A stretch of 64,000 bases of DNA from Oasisia sp. SBJ-2009 (Eukaryota; Annelida; Polychaeta; Sabellida; Siboglinidae). A program made the position numbers and the translations under genes. Positions within the stretch are counted from its first letter, which is position 1. Each line of letters starts with the position of its first letter. The notes below the pieces were generated by a model. That model worked only from the letters and a program-made list of their open reading frames with translations. It was not told the DNA's origin and did no database searches. Of the stretch, positions 12,500 through 25,224 are shown in pieces. The stretch spans positions 31,476,658 through 31,540,657 of the forward strand of contig OZ024862.1 of assembly GCA_964017155.1 (NCBI GenBank). Reading direction: 5' to 3'.

Positions 12500-13240
12500 T
12501 GTGATATATGGCTGAGGTGGCTGGAGGGGCTACCACACTGGGAGAGGGTGGTGGGTGGAATGGGTGACAGGTAAAGGCCAATATTAGTGACTTTCATCAC
12601 AGAACATACTAGTGACAACCATGTCTTCTGATGTTGCAGTATCATTGCTACAGCTACTCCGATGGCTGCTGGAGAAGAATTAGTGCCTGACTAATGTCTT
12701 TCAATGCACCGAAGGCAACCTTTTTCAATCAATCACTTGTAGACTTTGATACAGGTTTGCACAGAAGGAGAGACCACCATTCTCTAGCCCGTAATCTGTC
12801 ACAAATATTAAGTACATACAGAAGTCGTCAATCAGTGACAATCACCACCAAACCAGGTGCACATTTTTGTACCTGTCTCAAGCGAAGCAGGCTGTTGCCA
12901 CTGCCCAGGTATTTACAGTATGTTGTGTTTAAAAGCAAACAAGAATGTCTGCCTAGAGACAAAAATCAACCCAGAATCTAAATGGGACAGTTACTTTGAT
13001 GGATGTGGTCAGTTGATAATGACTGAGTGACACGACATGACAAAGCCACTGTCTACCTGTCTGAAAACTGTGACATCTACCTTGGGTTTGGAACATTAAG
13101 ATATTGGGCCCGTAAAGAAAGACAACCCTGAAATAGAGTCTGACAGAAAACTGTAAGAGTATTTTTAACGTGCTTCAGAATTCACAAAGGTGATTATTAA
13201 ATTAATCTTAGGATACAGACCAATATTTCCATCATGATAA
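12500..13240. other. No recognised feature
   Basis: Moderately AT-rich sequence with one chance frame of 95 codons at 12694-12981, which has no splice sites or similarity that could be recognised. Confidence 0.4.
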
Positions 13241-13245
13241 TCAAT

Positions 13246-13435
13246 AATTTAATTACCACAATTTGATAAAACATAGTTCTTGAACTGATTGAAAATATGT
13301 TTCACAAACCATTTGTCAACAATCAAGGTGCCACCATGCTAATTTAATTACCACAATTTGATAAAACATAGTTCTTGAACTGATTGAAAATATGTTTCAC
13401 AAACCATTTGTCAACAATCAAGGTGCCACCATGCT
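13246..13435. repeat. Perfect 95-bp tandem duplication
   Basis: Two consecutive 95-bp copies, beginning AATTTAATTACCAC and ending CACCATGCT, appear identical by eye. Such identity points to a recent duplication or a local assembly effect. Confidence 0.9.
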
Positions 13436-13439
13436 AAGG

Positions 13440-16100
13440 AAGACACTACTGTGTCACAAATGGTCCAAGCTTTTAATGGGATGATCATTGCTAAAATATT
13501 TCAGTTTACAAGAATGCAGAGTGCACCATTTTGAAAACATATTTGGTTGTGGACATCGGTAGCTCTGTTTGAAATGACCACCAAATAACAATAAAAAATA
13601 ATATATTTCATATAATAATGTTCATGTTGCAATGGTAAATGAATTAATAGCATACATAAAATAATAAATACATAAAACTTATAAAAAAATTAAGAATGTT
13701 TAAAAGGTGGTATAGTACTGTCCTTAGAAACTGGCATGCTTAGCTGTGTAAGAGCTTTTAATTATGTTTTTGAAATTGGCTCCAGACCAACATCAATTTC
13801 TCCTATGAAGTGAATGAATTACAAATGCTCATCAAAGTGTCCAACATATGACACAGCCTAAATTAGCATTAAACCAGGTATTTTCTTACAAGAAAAAAAC
13901 TATTAATCTAAGTGTCATTTTAGCTTAAGGTGGCAAGTGAACACAATGCAATAAACAATGCAGAACAACCCATTTCACGCAGACACAGTTGGTTCAGTCC
14001 ACTGTAACGTCGTTGACAAATCAAAAGTAAATTAAACCACTTCAACTACTTGTTTCAGTATTCCCAGGAATGACAAACATGTAGCTCTATGACGTTCTAA
14101 ATGCATAAACAATGGGCTACAGCAACACAAACCACTTCATTATATCGTCTGGCTACACAAATTAACAGATAACACTATTTATTGTAAGTATACATGAGTT
14201 GACAGAAATCGCAAGATCCATTGCAATAAGATGCATTCCTTAGCTGGCAATTCTAACTGGCCTGTGTTAGAACATATTTATCGCGTGCCTTATCTACCAG
14301 GATTGCTCTGTATATTGTGATAGTAAATTATAACAATAATACTATAGGAATTTATATAGCACCTGAATCCACTTAAGATAAAATGTCCTTGGGCGCTTTA
14401 CATGGAACTGCATAAATTAAATTAAACTACAAAATATTTATTAATTATTAAAAATAAATAACAATTTACATACACACCTGAGTCAAACATTATCGAAAAA
14501 TTATTAAACATTAGAATAGCAAAGTCCTTGAACCAAGAACCTAGCCTGACCTGACTGAAGCCTGTTTTAACAAACGCACTTTTAAATGTTTCTTGAATGA
14601 GTGTGCAGTAGTTCAAGGTTTGTGTGCAAGTCATTCCACACATGTCCGTGTGGCTGAAACAATTATGGTGATATCTACGTACACTAGATAACCTTTTCAG
14701 GCGTCACTGTGTGTAAATACTCAAGGACAGTACAGGAACGATGCAGTGGCGCCACCCAGCAAGTCACACATCAACTGTCAATGCTGGTTGCGCCATCTGG
14801 TGATCACATTCCAAACTAACCTGACCATTGTGTACTGGCTGTGGCAGTGGTTTACCACTAGATTTATCGTAGCGTTTTCATTATGCTTATTTCACACCGG
14901 TTGCTTTAGTGCACAAAGTGAACCAGTCAACACCATGGTAACGCGTAGTACGTCTGACACAATCACAAACAGGATGTAGACGTCCCTTTCAAGTGGCGTG
15001 CGTGTGCCAGCCCACTATGGTTTCTATTCCTTTGTGTTGAGTGTGTTATTATTAACCGCCACTGAATTGACAATATATCACTTGCAATCCTACCTGCAAA
15101 ACATTAAGTAATGTATATGTTACATTACTCATGATACTGGTTTGGATCTTGGCAAGGTTTCCTAATCTTGGCAAGTTGGGGTCGACTTAATCGTTGATGG
15201 TTTTATACCCAAAACAAAATAGTCCCTAAAACCTGGGGTAGAAATAAAAAAGTAACCCATTTGCCTAGTGACTAAGTGGCCTTAATATATTACTAACACA
15301 CACAACAAATCATGAATCCTGCATTTGCCACCAACTTGTAAACCTTTAAGCAAATTTGTCTGTAGACCTACCACCAATGCTCCTAAATATAATTTTATTA
15401 TAAACAAATCACAATTTCATCACTAATGACATAATATAATTAATTTAGTCAAACCAGTGACAAATAGTTACTCACCCGGGGAGATTAACATTAGCAAAAA
15501 TTTACCCTTCTCCAAATACTTCTACCATGAGGCGAAGGTTAAGTTATAGATCACTGCTGAAAATCACATTATCCCTATCAATATCAAAGTTTGTAGCCAT
15601 CATCCAACAGTGCCAGCCATTAATTCATTAACGGCTTGTTTATACACTATCAATAAACATTTTGTCATTTTACTTTTTCTAAACAATTGCCAATTTATTC
15701 AAATAACACACTTGCCTAGCATCAATAGAATAGCGTGTAATACTGTCATGTTATTTTTATCTTCCATTCTACAAAACACATTTGACATCTGCTAATATTG
15801 TAACGTAATGTAACGTAACGTAGCGCAGCGCAACGAAGGTAAAAAAGGGCTTCTCTGTCCAGGCCATATGAAATGTATGTAGCTGAGGTAATTAACTCAC
15901 TACAACTGGGACACAGTGAAATAAACACAGACACCCATTCAACACCATCCCTATCCATGCACCATAATACATTATACACACTTTCAATTATCAATTAATC
16001 AAGATGATTTAAACCACACACACACTGCTCGTCTGGTAGCATGTAAGTGCCTGGTTAAACAGGGAAAATGATTGTAGCATATCTCATGTGTGTGAAAATA
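13440..16100. other. Gene-free AT-rich stretch
   Basis: No exon or RNA gene was recognised. A segment near 14341-14405 (TTTATATAGCACC ... GGGCGCTTTACAT) resembles a dispersed repeat motif seen in many marine animal genomes, but its ends could not be placed. Confidence 0.4.
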
Positions 16101-16109
16101 CCATAGTGT

Positions 16110-16510
16110 CAGAAGTTAAGTAACCTGTGTAAAATGACCATTGTCATCATAGATTAATGCCTATATTACCTATGTAAAATGACCATTGCTGTCATAGACT
16201 GTCACCTGTGGAAACGACCACTGTTGTCAGAGGCTATGTCACCTGTTTAAAACGACCACTGTTGTCAGACTATGTCACCTGTTTAAAATGACCACTGTTG
16301 TCAGACTATGTCACCTGTTTAAAACGACCACTGTTGTCAGAAGCTATGTCACCTGTTTAAAACAACCACTGTTGTCAGACTATGTCACCTGTTTAAAACG
16401 ACCACTGTTGTCAGAAGCTATGTCACCTGTGTAAAACGACCACTGTTGTCAGAAGCTATGTCACCTGTGTAAAACGACCACTGTTGCCAGACTATGTCAC
16501 CTGTGTTCAG
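16110..16510. repeat. 35-38 bp minisatellite
   Basis: About 10 copies of a unit with TATGTCACCTGTTTAAAACG followed by ACCACTGTTGTCAGA. Length variants differ by GAAGC/GAC. Confidence 0.93.
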
Positions 16511-17478
16511 ATTAAACCTCCTGGCTTTGACGTAAAATATTTAGCAATTTCAAATTTTGTAAATTATTCCAAAGTCGAACTTTTATGGTGGTCTCTCCAG
16601 TCCTATAATTAGTATCATCTAGACATATGTAGTTGTTTTCCTTCTGGAGGTTCTGTTCATGAACTCACAAATATATTTATAACCAGGATGTTGGTCAGCC
16701 TGTTGCTCACACAGAGAGTGCAAGCTTTCATAAAATAGGCCTTGATTCCCACTAATGACCATAGAGGTGTTGCAATATAATGTATGCTTTTTTTCATAGC
16801 GTCATGGACGTAAGCCATTGTTATAATGAAGTGTTTCTTACTCATACCAAGAGAGAGAGCAAGCTTTTGTAAAATAAGCCTGATTAATTCTGTACATGAG
16901 TTGCAAACCTGCTTTTATGACAACGAGGTAAGTCTGTTTTTATTGCATCATCGACGTGAAACCATTGCTGTAATAAACAACCGCTACAGTTCCATGCGTT
17001 TATCTGCAAAAACGACATATATCTGGTAAATTTATCTTGCTTAGCATTAGGTATAACCGATGGGCAGTGTCCTATTATCTGGTTATAAGAGACAGGGAGA
17101 GAAAAGCCAGTGAACTTGCTAGCTGACTATGTATGACCACAAGGTTATCATGCAGTTTATTGCCTGTTCAACAAGAATGTTAATGTTTGTAGCCACAGGG
17201 TGATGTGTGAAATATATATTTCCATCTTCACAAAGCCGTGTGATTAAGATAGATGTGTACATTGACCCTACTACACACCAACACCAATGAATGCTGACCA
17301 CTATTACATGTAGTGGCATTGTGCTGTGTTCTTAAGTTCTGGATTACGCGGATTGACTGGCAATGTGACACTGGACTTTGGTCCACTTGTAATCATGTTT
17401 ACTGCTACATCATACCCAGCCACATGTACAGCAGCATTATTATTTCTGACCCAAAACCAGTTTACACAATGTAACACT

Positions 17479-17665
17479 TATGAACATGCTGCCACGACTG
17501 AACAACGAACATCACGATCACGACAGTAACAACACAAGCACAGTACAGTGTATACACTGGCAATGGTCAGGTCTAAATCACTGAAACAATTACTAATGTT
17601 ATCGTAACACGGTAAGTCTGGAATTTCACACATCAACACTGCATGGTATTTAATCCATGCGTAGC
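17479..17665. repeat. 187-bp dispersed repeat, copy 1
   Basis: This segment (TATGAACATGCTGCCACGAC ... CCATGCGTAGC) recurs at 20093-20279 in the same orientation, with no difference seen by eye. It carries no recognised coding capacity. It could be a small mobile element or a segmental duplication. Confidence 0.9.
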
Positions 17666-17699
17666 TGAGTAAGCTCACTCACATCAACATGTGACTCAT

Positions 17700-19470
17700 G
17701 AGACATCAAGTGTATCGGGGCTTCCTAGTAAACTACACCACTGCACGATCTGTCACATATCACTGCTATTCCTGGCTCCCTAACCTGATGTCACATTCCT
17801 GTGTGTCCCATCCACACTGTCACTGTCATCATGACTTGCCGTGTCAACATCCCCTGGCCTGTCCACTGTCTAGCAGCCTCAAGTGGTCAGTTACGCTGGA
17901 CAACACAACCTCCAAGGGGTCAATATACCCACCCCACCCACAAAGTGTACACGAGGGGGAGGGGTCATACATACATCTTATGTGTCACACCAACACTGCC
18001 AGGACTCGGAAATAAACCAGTCAACCGGTCATTGTGTGGTGTGTCCTTCACTGGCCACTTTTCTTCCAATCTCTTGAAGATAGTTCCCTCGTAAATACCT
18101 CAAATGGGGCTTGCAAGGTTTAATGGCCCCTATTACTATGTAAACAAGTCCGCAGTGGAATTTGGGACACCAAGTACAACAGATTTACTGTAGCTGTAAT
18201 CGTGGGCAAAATCAATTATATACAGCAACATCGCCTATGCTCTTTTTTTTGAGAATGTTTGAGGAAAAAAAGGTATTACAATTTTGTACCAGCAAGTTAG
18301 TATATAGTATGTGATATCTTTTGACAAAGATCTACATTATGTCACCTGGTGTCTTGGCAGCCAAAACAATGTAGAATGACTGACATGTCCTACATGTGAG
18401 AACTTCTGGTGGTTAGCTCATCAGGTCAGCATCATATTCGTGACTAATGTTACACAAGTATTGTTGACTGTGGTTTTCAGAATAGTCCTGTAGAATTAGA
18501 GAATCCACTAACGGACACACACTTACCCCACAGTGACCTTTCACCTCCCCCGGCACAGTCAGTATTATACACTAGGTGGATGGGGCCACTGACACTGTCT
18601 CTCTTCGAAATGACACACGTAAATGATATTGTCCAAGTTAACTAACAAACAGTTTATTTTGCTATTATTACTTCTGGATTAGCTATATGTGCTTGGACCT
18701 GTTATTCCCAGCAATCGTGTTATTGCACAGGGAGTTTAACAGCAGTGTGAGTGGGTCTCAGAAATGTACTGATACTCTTTCTAATCAGATCACATTAATG
18801 CCAAGTCTGATAATAAAAATCCTTAAAAATGGACATTTACCGCTAAATTTATGGCACCACAGCACCTAAATATTATAGTCTGATAACAGCATTGGCAATC
18901 AGTTTATGACAACCATCATATTTTACTATAAATAAGCTGGTTATTATGCTGATTCAAGGCCAAACTTAGACAATATTATGGTAATTGGCTAATGCCAGAT
19001 TGCCATGGATTGGCTTGAAGGAGAACTGTACAATTTGAGACAGAGACAAAACACAGCTGTCTGGAGCACGGCACTGGTCTCTAGCTAGAGCAGGGACATG
19101 ACTTCTATCACAGCTATCAGGATGCTATTATGTCACTTGAGCAAAGACATGATTTCTAACACAACTGTCTTGGGAACTGTTCTCAACTTAGAGCAGGGAC
19201 ATGACTCCTTCCACACGTGGCTGGGGGAATGTTTAGTTATGTCAGTGGATCACCCATAGTGTCATCTTTCTGCATGCTGTCCCTGGATGAAGGTGTCAGG
19301 TCTCTGTTGGGGGTGATACCCCAGGGACGCTAAGAGTATCTCACTAACCAGGGACTGGTTGTCTGTCCAAGAATGTCATCAGAACACTGAACTGTTATAG
19401 CACCAGAAGTGACATATACTTACATTGTAAGCACACTGTTGATCCAACAATGTTCGTGTAACTGATGCTA
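17700..19470. other. No recognised feature
   Basis: Short frames only. No splice-flanked exon was recognised. Confidence 0.4.
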
Positions 19471-19479
19471 GGCCTTGTT

Positions 19480-19905
19480 GACACACCTGAAACCCTTCTC
19501 CGACAACCCTGAAGCCCCATAACAAAATTAACAACCCTTGAGCCCCATGACAATCCTGCAGCCCCTTGACAACCCTGGAACCCTATAACAACCCTAGAGC
19601 CCCATGTCAACCCTTGAGTCTCACAACAACCCTGCAGCTCCACGGAGTCCCTTGAGTCCCATGACAACCCTGGAACCCCTTGACAACCATTGAGTCCCAT
19701 AATAACCTTTATGTCCCATGACAACCCATGAGTCTCATGACAACCCTGGAGTCTCATGCCAACCCTGGAGTCTCATGCCAACCCTGGAGTCTCATGCCAA
19801 CCCTGGAGCCTCATGACAACCCTGGAGCCCCATGACAATAATCTAGTCCCATGACAACTATGGAGCCCCATGACAATAATTGAACCCCATGACAAGCCAT
19901 GAGTC
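19480..19905. repeat. About 19-bp minisatellite
   Basis: About 20 degenerate copies of a unit like CCCTGGAGTCTCATGACAA. It is most regular at 19740-19830, where TCATGCCAACCCTGGAGTC repeats exactly. Confidence 0.9.
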
Positions 19906-20092
19906 CTGTGGAGTCTGTACAAGGTACACACAGACTGATGCTACTTCACCAACCAAACAAAGCTGGGAGGTGGTTCTGCTTGTGTTTACTTCTGAGAACA
20001 GCTCTCTACATCATCCATGGTCTCCCTGCTGCCCTAAATGTCTCCCTGCTGCCCTAACGGCCGGGCTGACTGCGACTACATGTAACATATCA

Positions 20093-20279
20093 TATGAACA
20101 TGCTGCCACGACTGAACAACGAACATCACGATCACGACAGTAACAACACAAGCACAGTACAGTGTATACACTGGCAATGGTCAGGTCTAAATCACTGAAA
20201 CAATTACTAATGTTATCGTAACACGGTAAGTCTGGAATTTCACACATCAACACTGCATGGTATTTAATCCATGCGTAGC
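20093..20279. repeat. 187-bp dispersed repeat, copy 2
   Basis: Second copy of 17479-17665. It is flanked on both sides by the 16-mer ATGTAACATATCATAT (20080-20095 overlapping its left end, and 20282-20297). The same 16-mer lies at the centre of the neighbouring palindrome (20544-20559). Confidence 0.9.
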
Positions 20280-20303
20280 ATATGTAACATATCATATATG
20301 TCA

Positions 20304-20806
20304 TATTTAGGGACAACAGAAGTTAGCTTATTATAATTATAATTTACCTGAGTAAGCTCTGACAGATGACCCTGCCCCAAGATGCTCATTGTGTGTCTCA
20401 ATCTACAGTGTTGTATTCAGTGAGAGAGCTTAAGAGTCAATGAATTCCAGGAACATGTCAACGTCTCCTATATTGTTATTTGTATATGTTTTACTTGTAA
20501 ATGTCACAACATGTGGGGATAATGCCGGGCTGACTGCGACTACATGTAACATATCATATGTTACATGTAGTCGCAGTCAGCCCGGCATTATCCCCACATG
20601 TTGTGACATTTACAAGTAAAACATATACAAATAACAATATAGGAGACGTTGACATGTTCCTGGAATTCATTGACTCTTAAGCTCTCTCACTGAATACAAC
20701 ACTGTAGATTGAGACACACAATGAGCATCTTGGGGCAGGGTCATCTGTCAGAGCTTACTCAGGTAAATTATAATTATAATAAGCTAACTTCTGTTGTCCC
20801 TAAATA
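20304..20806. repeat. 503-bp near-perfect palindrome with single-base centre
   Basis: The two 251-bp arms are reverse complements around C20555. Base p pairs with base 41110-p, from 20304/20806 (TATTTAGGGACAAC ... GTTGTCCCTAAATA) to the centre (ACATATCATATGT). No mismatch was seen by eye. The outer ends are TA dinucleotides, as a Tc1/mariner-type target duplication would give, so a fold-back element is possible. A foldback assembly or library artefact is the main alternative. Confidence 0.92.
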
Positions 20807-20819
20807 AAAAAAGGTTTAG

Positions 20820-22500
20820 TCAATCTCAGTCAATAAACAACTTTCCAGTCGTTCACAGTTGTGCTGATATGCCAGCGATGCAGAACGGGCTTATTGAGCT
20901 TGATCCTTCTGTAGAGATCAACATGTAACAAAACAGCTAGATGACAGGAGAGAGAACAAGATACTACGCTGACCTAGCTACTGAGTGAGTGAGTGTCATG
21001 TGGACACAGTTGCAACAGGACAACAGTGTGACACTGTGACGCAAGTCATGCAACTGGATGGCTAGAAGACTTGTAACCAGGTATGGTGGATGTACATGTC
21101 ACTGCACAGACCATAATTCAACTGGTCCAATTAAAACGTGCATAGGTAATTACTGCGTGGCTATTATTCTATTAAGTGTCTAAGAATATTCGAATGTATT
21201 GCTCCAATTGCTTGGTTCTTTGTTAATTAGTAAATGTTTTACCTCTTAAAAGAAACCTTTTTTTGTTTTTTGTACATTTCGGCTGTCTCTTAGCAGACTG
21301 AATTTCAGACTAAGAATAGTTTACTTTAAGCAATTTCCTATTGTTATTAATATTACCCTGCTAGATAACCATGTTTCAGTCAACTGTACTTCAGGAGTTC
21401 TATATATCTACATTGTATTGCCTCTCTCTTGTCAAAACAGGAACCGTCACATGATATACTGTTCTCTCGCCTATCTCTATCAGTAAATGTCACACACATC
21501 CCAACTTGTCCTGTGTCTATCTTCATTATATTATTATCAAATTCCTCAGCATAAATATTCACACAAAAACTTTGGGTTATCTTGATACACCAGACAACCC
21601 CAGTAGAGCTCTCAAAGTCCACATTGGAGACACATCTTTCTATCGTAACTCGACTAGGGTGACAGCATCAGGGCCGGAAACTTATCAGAAGGTAGTATCC
21701 CAACCATAAACACTAGAGACAATGCACAGTATAGAGACTAAGTAGACACCTGCCTCTACTCTACGGCTGTAGAGACAATGAACAGAGACCTACCTCTATT
21801 ACTGTAGACACAATGGGTAGAGACCTAAATCCGTGGACTGGTAGTAGAGACAATGAGAAGAGAGACCCACTTCTATCGCTGTACGGACGTGTCAACAATC
21901 CACAAACTGAAGATAATTCACTGCGCACGGAATGAACATCCTGTGTGCCACCGACCAGGAGCCGGATTCTCTTTAGCCACTAATGCCAGTTTTTTGATGT
22001 AGCGGGTCACCGGGCTGCGATCATCCTACGCCCGCCACTCTGTGTTTACTTAAGCCAGCTCCAGTTTCACTTGTTGGCCACCGTCAAAATTCCCCTCTGT
22101 TATTTCTGGCTTTGTTTCAAAACAGCCGTCACGGGGCTATATTAATACATCTGATGTTACATTGTGTCGTTATTAATGCGAGCGAGTGGCGACAACTGCG
22201 TGACTCAGGGTCTATGCCGTGGATAGCAAATGACAAACTCTCTGTCAACCGCCATCCTGTCTGCCGACATACAGCCTCGCCACTAATTGTCCCCAGCTGT
22301 CACTTAGGCCACGTCACACGTCACACGGACACAGGCAGACTTACTGGCCCTGGGAGCCACCTCACAGACACTGACAGACTGACGGACACACAGACACAGA
22401 CATATACAGACTGCCAGCCACATCAACTTGCCTGCCAGCCAGCCACAAGTGACATGCAGTTTTTGCAAACTGGCTGATTACTTGACAAAAAGACCCAAAA
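20820..22500. other. No recognised feature
   Basis: No exon, RNA gene or element was recognised. It includes a loose repeat of short AGAGACAATG-type phrases at 21705-21860. Confidence 0.4.
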
Positions 22501-22536
22501 GAAAGAAAAAGAACTGGTTGGAGTGACTTTAGCATT

Positions 22537-22563
22537 CGACGGACGGACGGACGGACGGACGGA
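22537..22563. repeat. (GGAC)n short tandem repeat
   Basis: About six copies of the tetramer GGAC. Confidence 0.9.
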
Positions 22564-22935
22564 CAATAAACACTAAAGTTACTCCAATCAGCTGTCTTTC
22601 TGGATGGACATATGGATGGTTGTCTAGATGGATAAATGAATCGATCGGTACACACAGATGGGTGGTTGGGTGGTTGGATGGGTGGATGACTAACAGGTCG
22701 ATGGGTGAATGGTCAGACGGGAAGTTGGAGGCATGTAGAGGTGATGAAACGGGGCCTGCTCCCGGGGATGAGGTGGTGAATGAATTCACATCCTTACAAG
22801 CACCCACCTACCCACCCACCCATTCTGTACCCACTAACACACAGAGGGTAGGATGACTGAACAGGATCTGTAGTAACAAGACCACGTGATAGAGAGAGGG
22901 ATGCAGCCCCAGAAGGATGTAACCGACGTACTCAC

Positions 22936-22991
22936 CTTAATGGCCTGTGCCTTGCAGGAGCCCATCTGGCAGACTGTGGCCATTTTCAATC
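22936..22991 (-). CDS. Short coding exon with internal ATG, probable alternative N-terminus
   Basis: On the minus strand an acceptor (TTGACTTTGTAG) ends at 22992. The exon begins GATTGAAAATGGCC and ends GCCATTAAG followed by the strong donor GTGAGTAC, with GT at 22935-22934. It is 56 bp: two bases completing a codon plus 18 codons, so it accepts an upstream phase-1 exon and leaves in phase 0. From its own ATG it encodes MATVCQMGSCKAQAIK. The upstream exon 26150-26852 ends in phase 1, and splicing the two keeps the frame open. Splice sites and phase support a real exon; the protein family was not recognised. Confidence 0.6.
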
Positions 22992-23231
22992 CTACAAAGT
23001 CAATAAAATATTAGTGTAATTTATTATAAAATCATCACCCCCACAAGGGCATTGTCCGGTTTCTACTACCCAGTCTGCAGCTACACCACACCCGACTAAC
23101 ATCAAATCTTACACTTTCATGAATATTTTGCAAGCATATTTGTCACATTTTCAGCAGTACATTTTGTTATAAACGCCGCACATGTGCACATACACACACA
23201 TGTATAGCCAGGCCTCGTCATAATGCAGTAA

Positions 23232-23251
23232 TCCAGATCCATGGATCTGGA
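23232..23251. repeat. 20-bp perfect palindrome
   Basis: TCCAGATCCATGGATCTGGA equals its own reverse complement. Function unknown; it lies 40 bp from the CTCF-like site. Confidence 0.8.
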
Positions 23252-23291
23252 CCACATCATAAGTGACACACATCATAAGTTCCTGTAACTG

Positions 23292-23305
23292 CCACCAGAG
23301 GGCAC
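23292..23305 (+). promoter_or_regulatory. CTCF-like binding motif
   Basis: CCACCAGAGGGCAC matches every position of the classic CTCF core CCASYAGRKGGCRS. A full match is expected by chance far less than once in a window this size. It lies in the candidate intron/intergenic space of the minus-strand gene. CTCF is present across bilaterians, but binding here is inference. Confidence 0.45.
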
Positions 23306-23309
23306 TACA

Positions 23310-24980
23310 ATGGCAGTGGATACAGCCACATTCATGTTACACCAAATTAAGTGCCATCGACAATGAACCATGACTCAATGTGCTCATCGTGCAGTCTAAA
23401 TTCAATTATAAACCTTATTAATATTACCCATCAGTGTAAATGTGTATTAGTTTAATGTCATACCGACATACACTGTCTAATATTGAACTGAATAAAATTC
23501 ACGAATAATGTTCAGTTTTGAAATAGATGGAATGATAATATGATAAGACTGACATTAATGAGATATAAAATAATAACCTGGTTCCCAATAGTCAAAACAC
23601 ACAAATGAGTTGACACACAGTGTGTCTAGTAATATATACAAGGTCTACCCTAATAAGCTGCGTAAAATATTCTGATCCAATTCTTAAGCAAGGCTTAACT
23701 AGTTGATCTTGGTGTCTGAGCAATAAACAATTCCACACTACAAATTCACTGTACCTAAAGTTACTTGACCACACATAACCACAGCATTGTAACAAACATA
23801 GCGATTTAACAAACCCGAGAAACATCAAAGTGCGTTATACAATAGACCAGTGTGAAACATGAATATGGCTGGTGCCAGTTCAGTCATTGCCAATGCATGA
23901 CAATGAGAGAACAGAACAAACATTGGCAACAGCAGTTCACTGCGTGTTACAGGTCTCCGTTAAACTTATTACTAACACGAACACTTCACAAAACAAATGA
24001 TAGTTATTACAGCCTTAATAGATTGCTACAGAGCTTCAATTTTCCTCTGGCAGAAAAAAACCAGGAGCCATGACCTGACTGCGTTATAACCAACATGTTA
24101 TATCCAGATCCGTTACAAGGAGGCTTGACTGAATATGTGTGAGTGCAGGACAAAATCCCAACGGACAAAACCCAACCAATTTTAGATGGACTGTTGGAGT
24201 GACTAGACTTTCTCTGTGTACACACACATGCATGCACGTGCGCCCGTGCATGCACACACACGCACACGCAAGCACACACACGTAGGATCACCTTAATGTT
24301 ACCTGTAATTGCTACCATTTAAATTCAAAGGAAACTTCAATAGGATTAAGATCAATAGGGTGTATGTGGCCCCTAAAGGTAATGCAAGATGCACTAGGTG
24401 AGAGAATGTACTTCCAGGATGGCAGTGGTCTTAAGGGGAGTGTAAGGATGAGTTGTTGAGCACAAATGAAAGCAGTTAATACTGTCTTGCAATTGTTAGT
24501 TCAAAGGCATATACTGTATATATATATTCCACTTTGACACCAAATTGTTAGAATTAGTGTTTCAATAAGAAGCAAAATAAACCAAAACAGCATATAGTGT
24601 TGCAGTTCTGCATGGTGACAGTATGTATGTATACATGAACCATGGGACCGAACCATGCATGCATACATCAAGACAGTCTGGACACCCACATCTAAAATCA
24701 GTGGTTGGGGTTTTGTCTGTTGGGGTTTTGTCTGTTGGGATTTTGTCCTCGCACCATATGTGCATGCATATATATATATGAATAGCAATTGATATACTAA
24801 GTTTTCACAATTGTCTAAGCTAAGTAACCTGTGCCAACTGATCAGTGGATACATAACTTCTGATAACTGCAAACACTTGCAAAATATTGCAAACAACCGC
24901 CTAACATCTGGGACAACGCTTAAAAGTGATTTCCCATGAGGAATTTAAAAATAATAATAAATGCATTACTTTTTCACTCA
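23310..24980. other. No recognised feature
   Basis: AT-rich sequence with short CA-rich patches (about 24220-24280) and a triplicated TTGGGGTTTTGTCTG phrase at 24705-24750. No coding exon was recognised. Confidence 0.4.
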
Positions 24981-24986
24981 CTCATG

Positions 24987-25220
24987 CACACGCACACACA
25001 CACACACACCCACACACACACCCACCCACCCACACACACACACACACACACCCACACACACACCCACCCACACACACACCCACACACACACACACCCACA
25101 CACCCACCCACACACACACACCCACACACACACACCCACCCACACACACACACACCCACACACCCACACACACACCCACACACACACACACCCACACCCA
25201 CACCCACACACACACACACT
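24987..25220. repeat. (CA)n/(CCCA)n compound microsatellite
   Basis: About 230 bp of CA repeats interspersed with CCCA and CCCACCCA blocks. All frames are open without coding meaning. Confidence 0.95.
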
Positions 25221-25224
25221 AACA

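Noticed and set aside
11512..12515. Gly-rich frames of 230-294 codons
   Set aside because: Three overlapping frames of the same 22-bp minisatellite; no splice sites or unique ends.
14341..14405. Dispersed repeat with GGGCGCTTTACAT
   Set aside because: Resembles a common marine-animal repeat motif from memory, but neither ends nor class could be shown.
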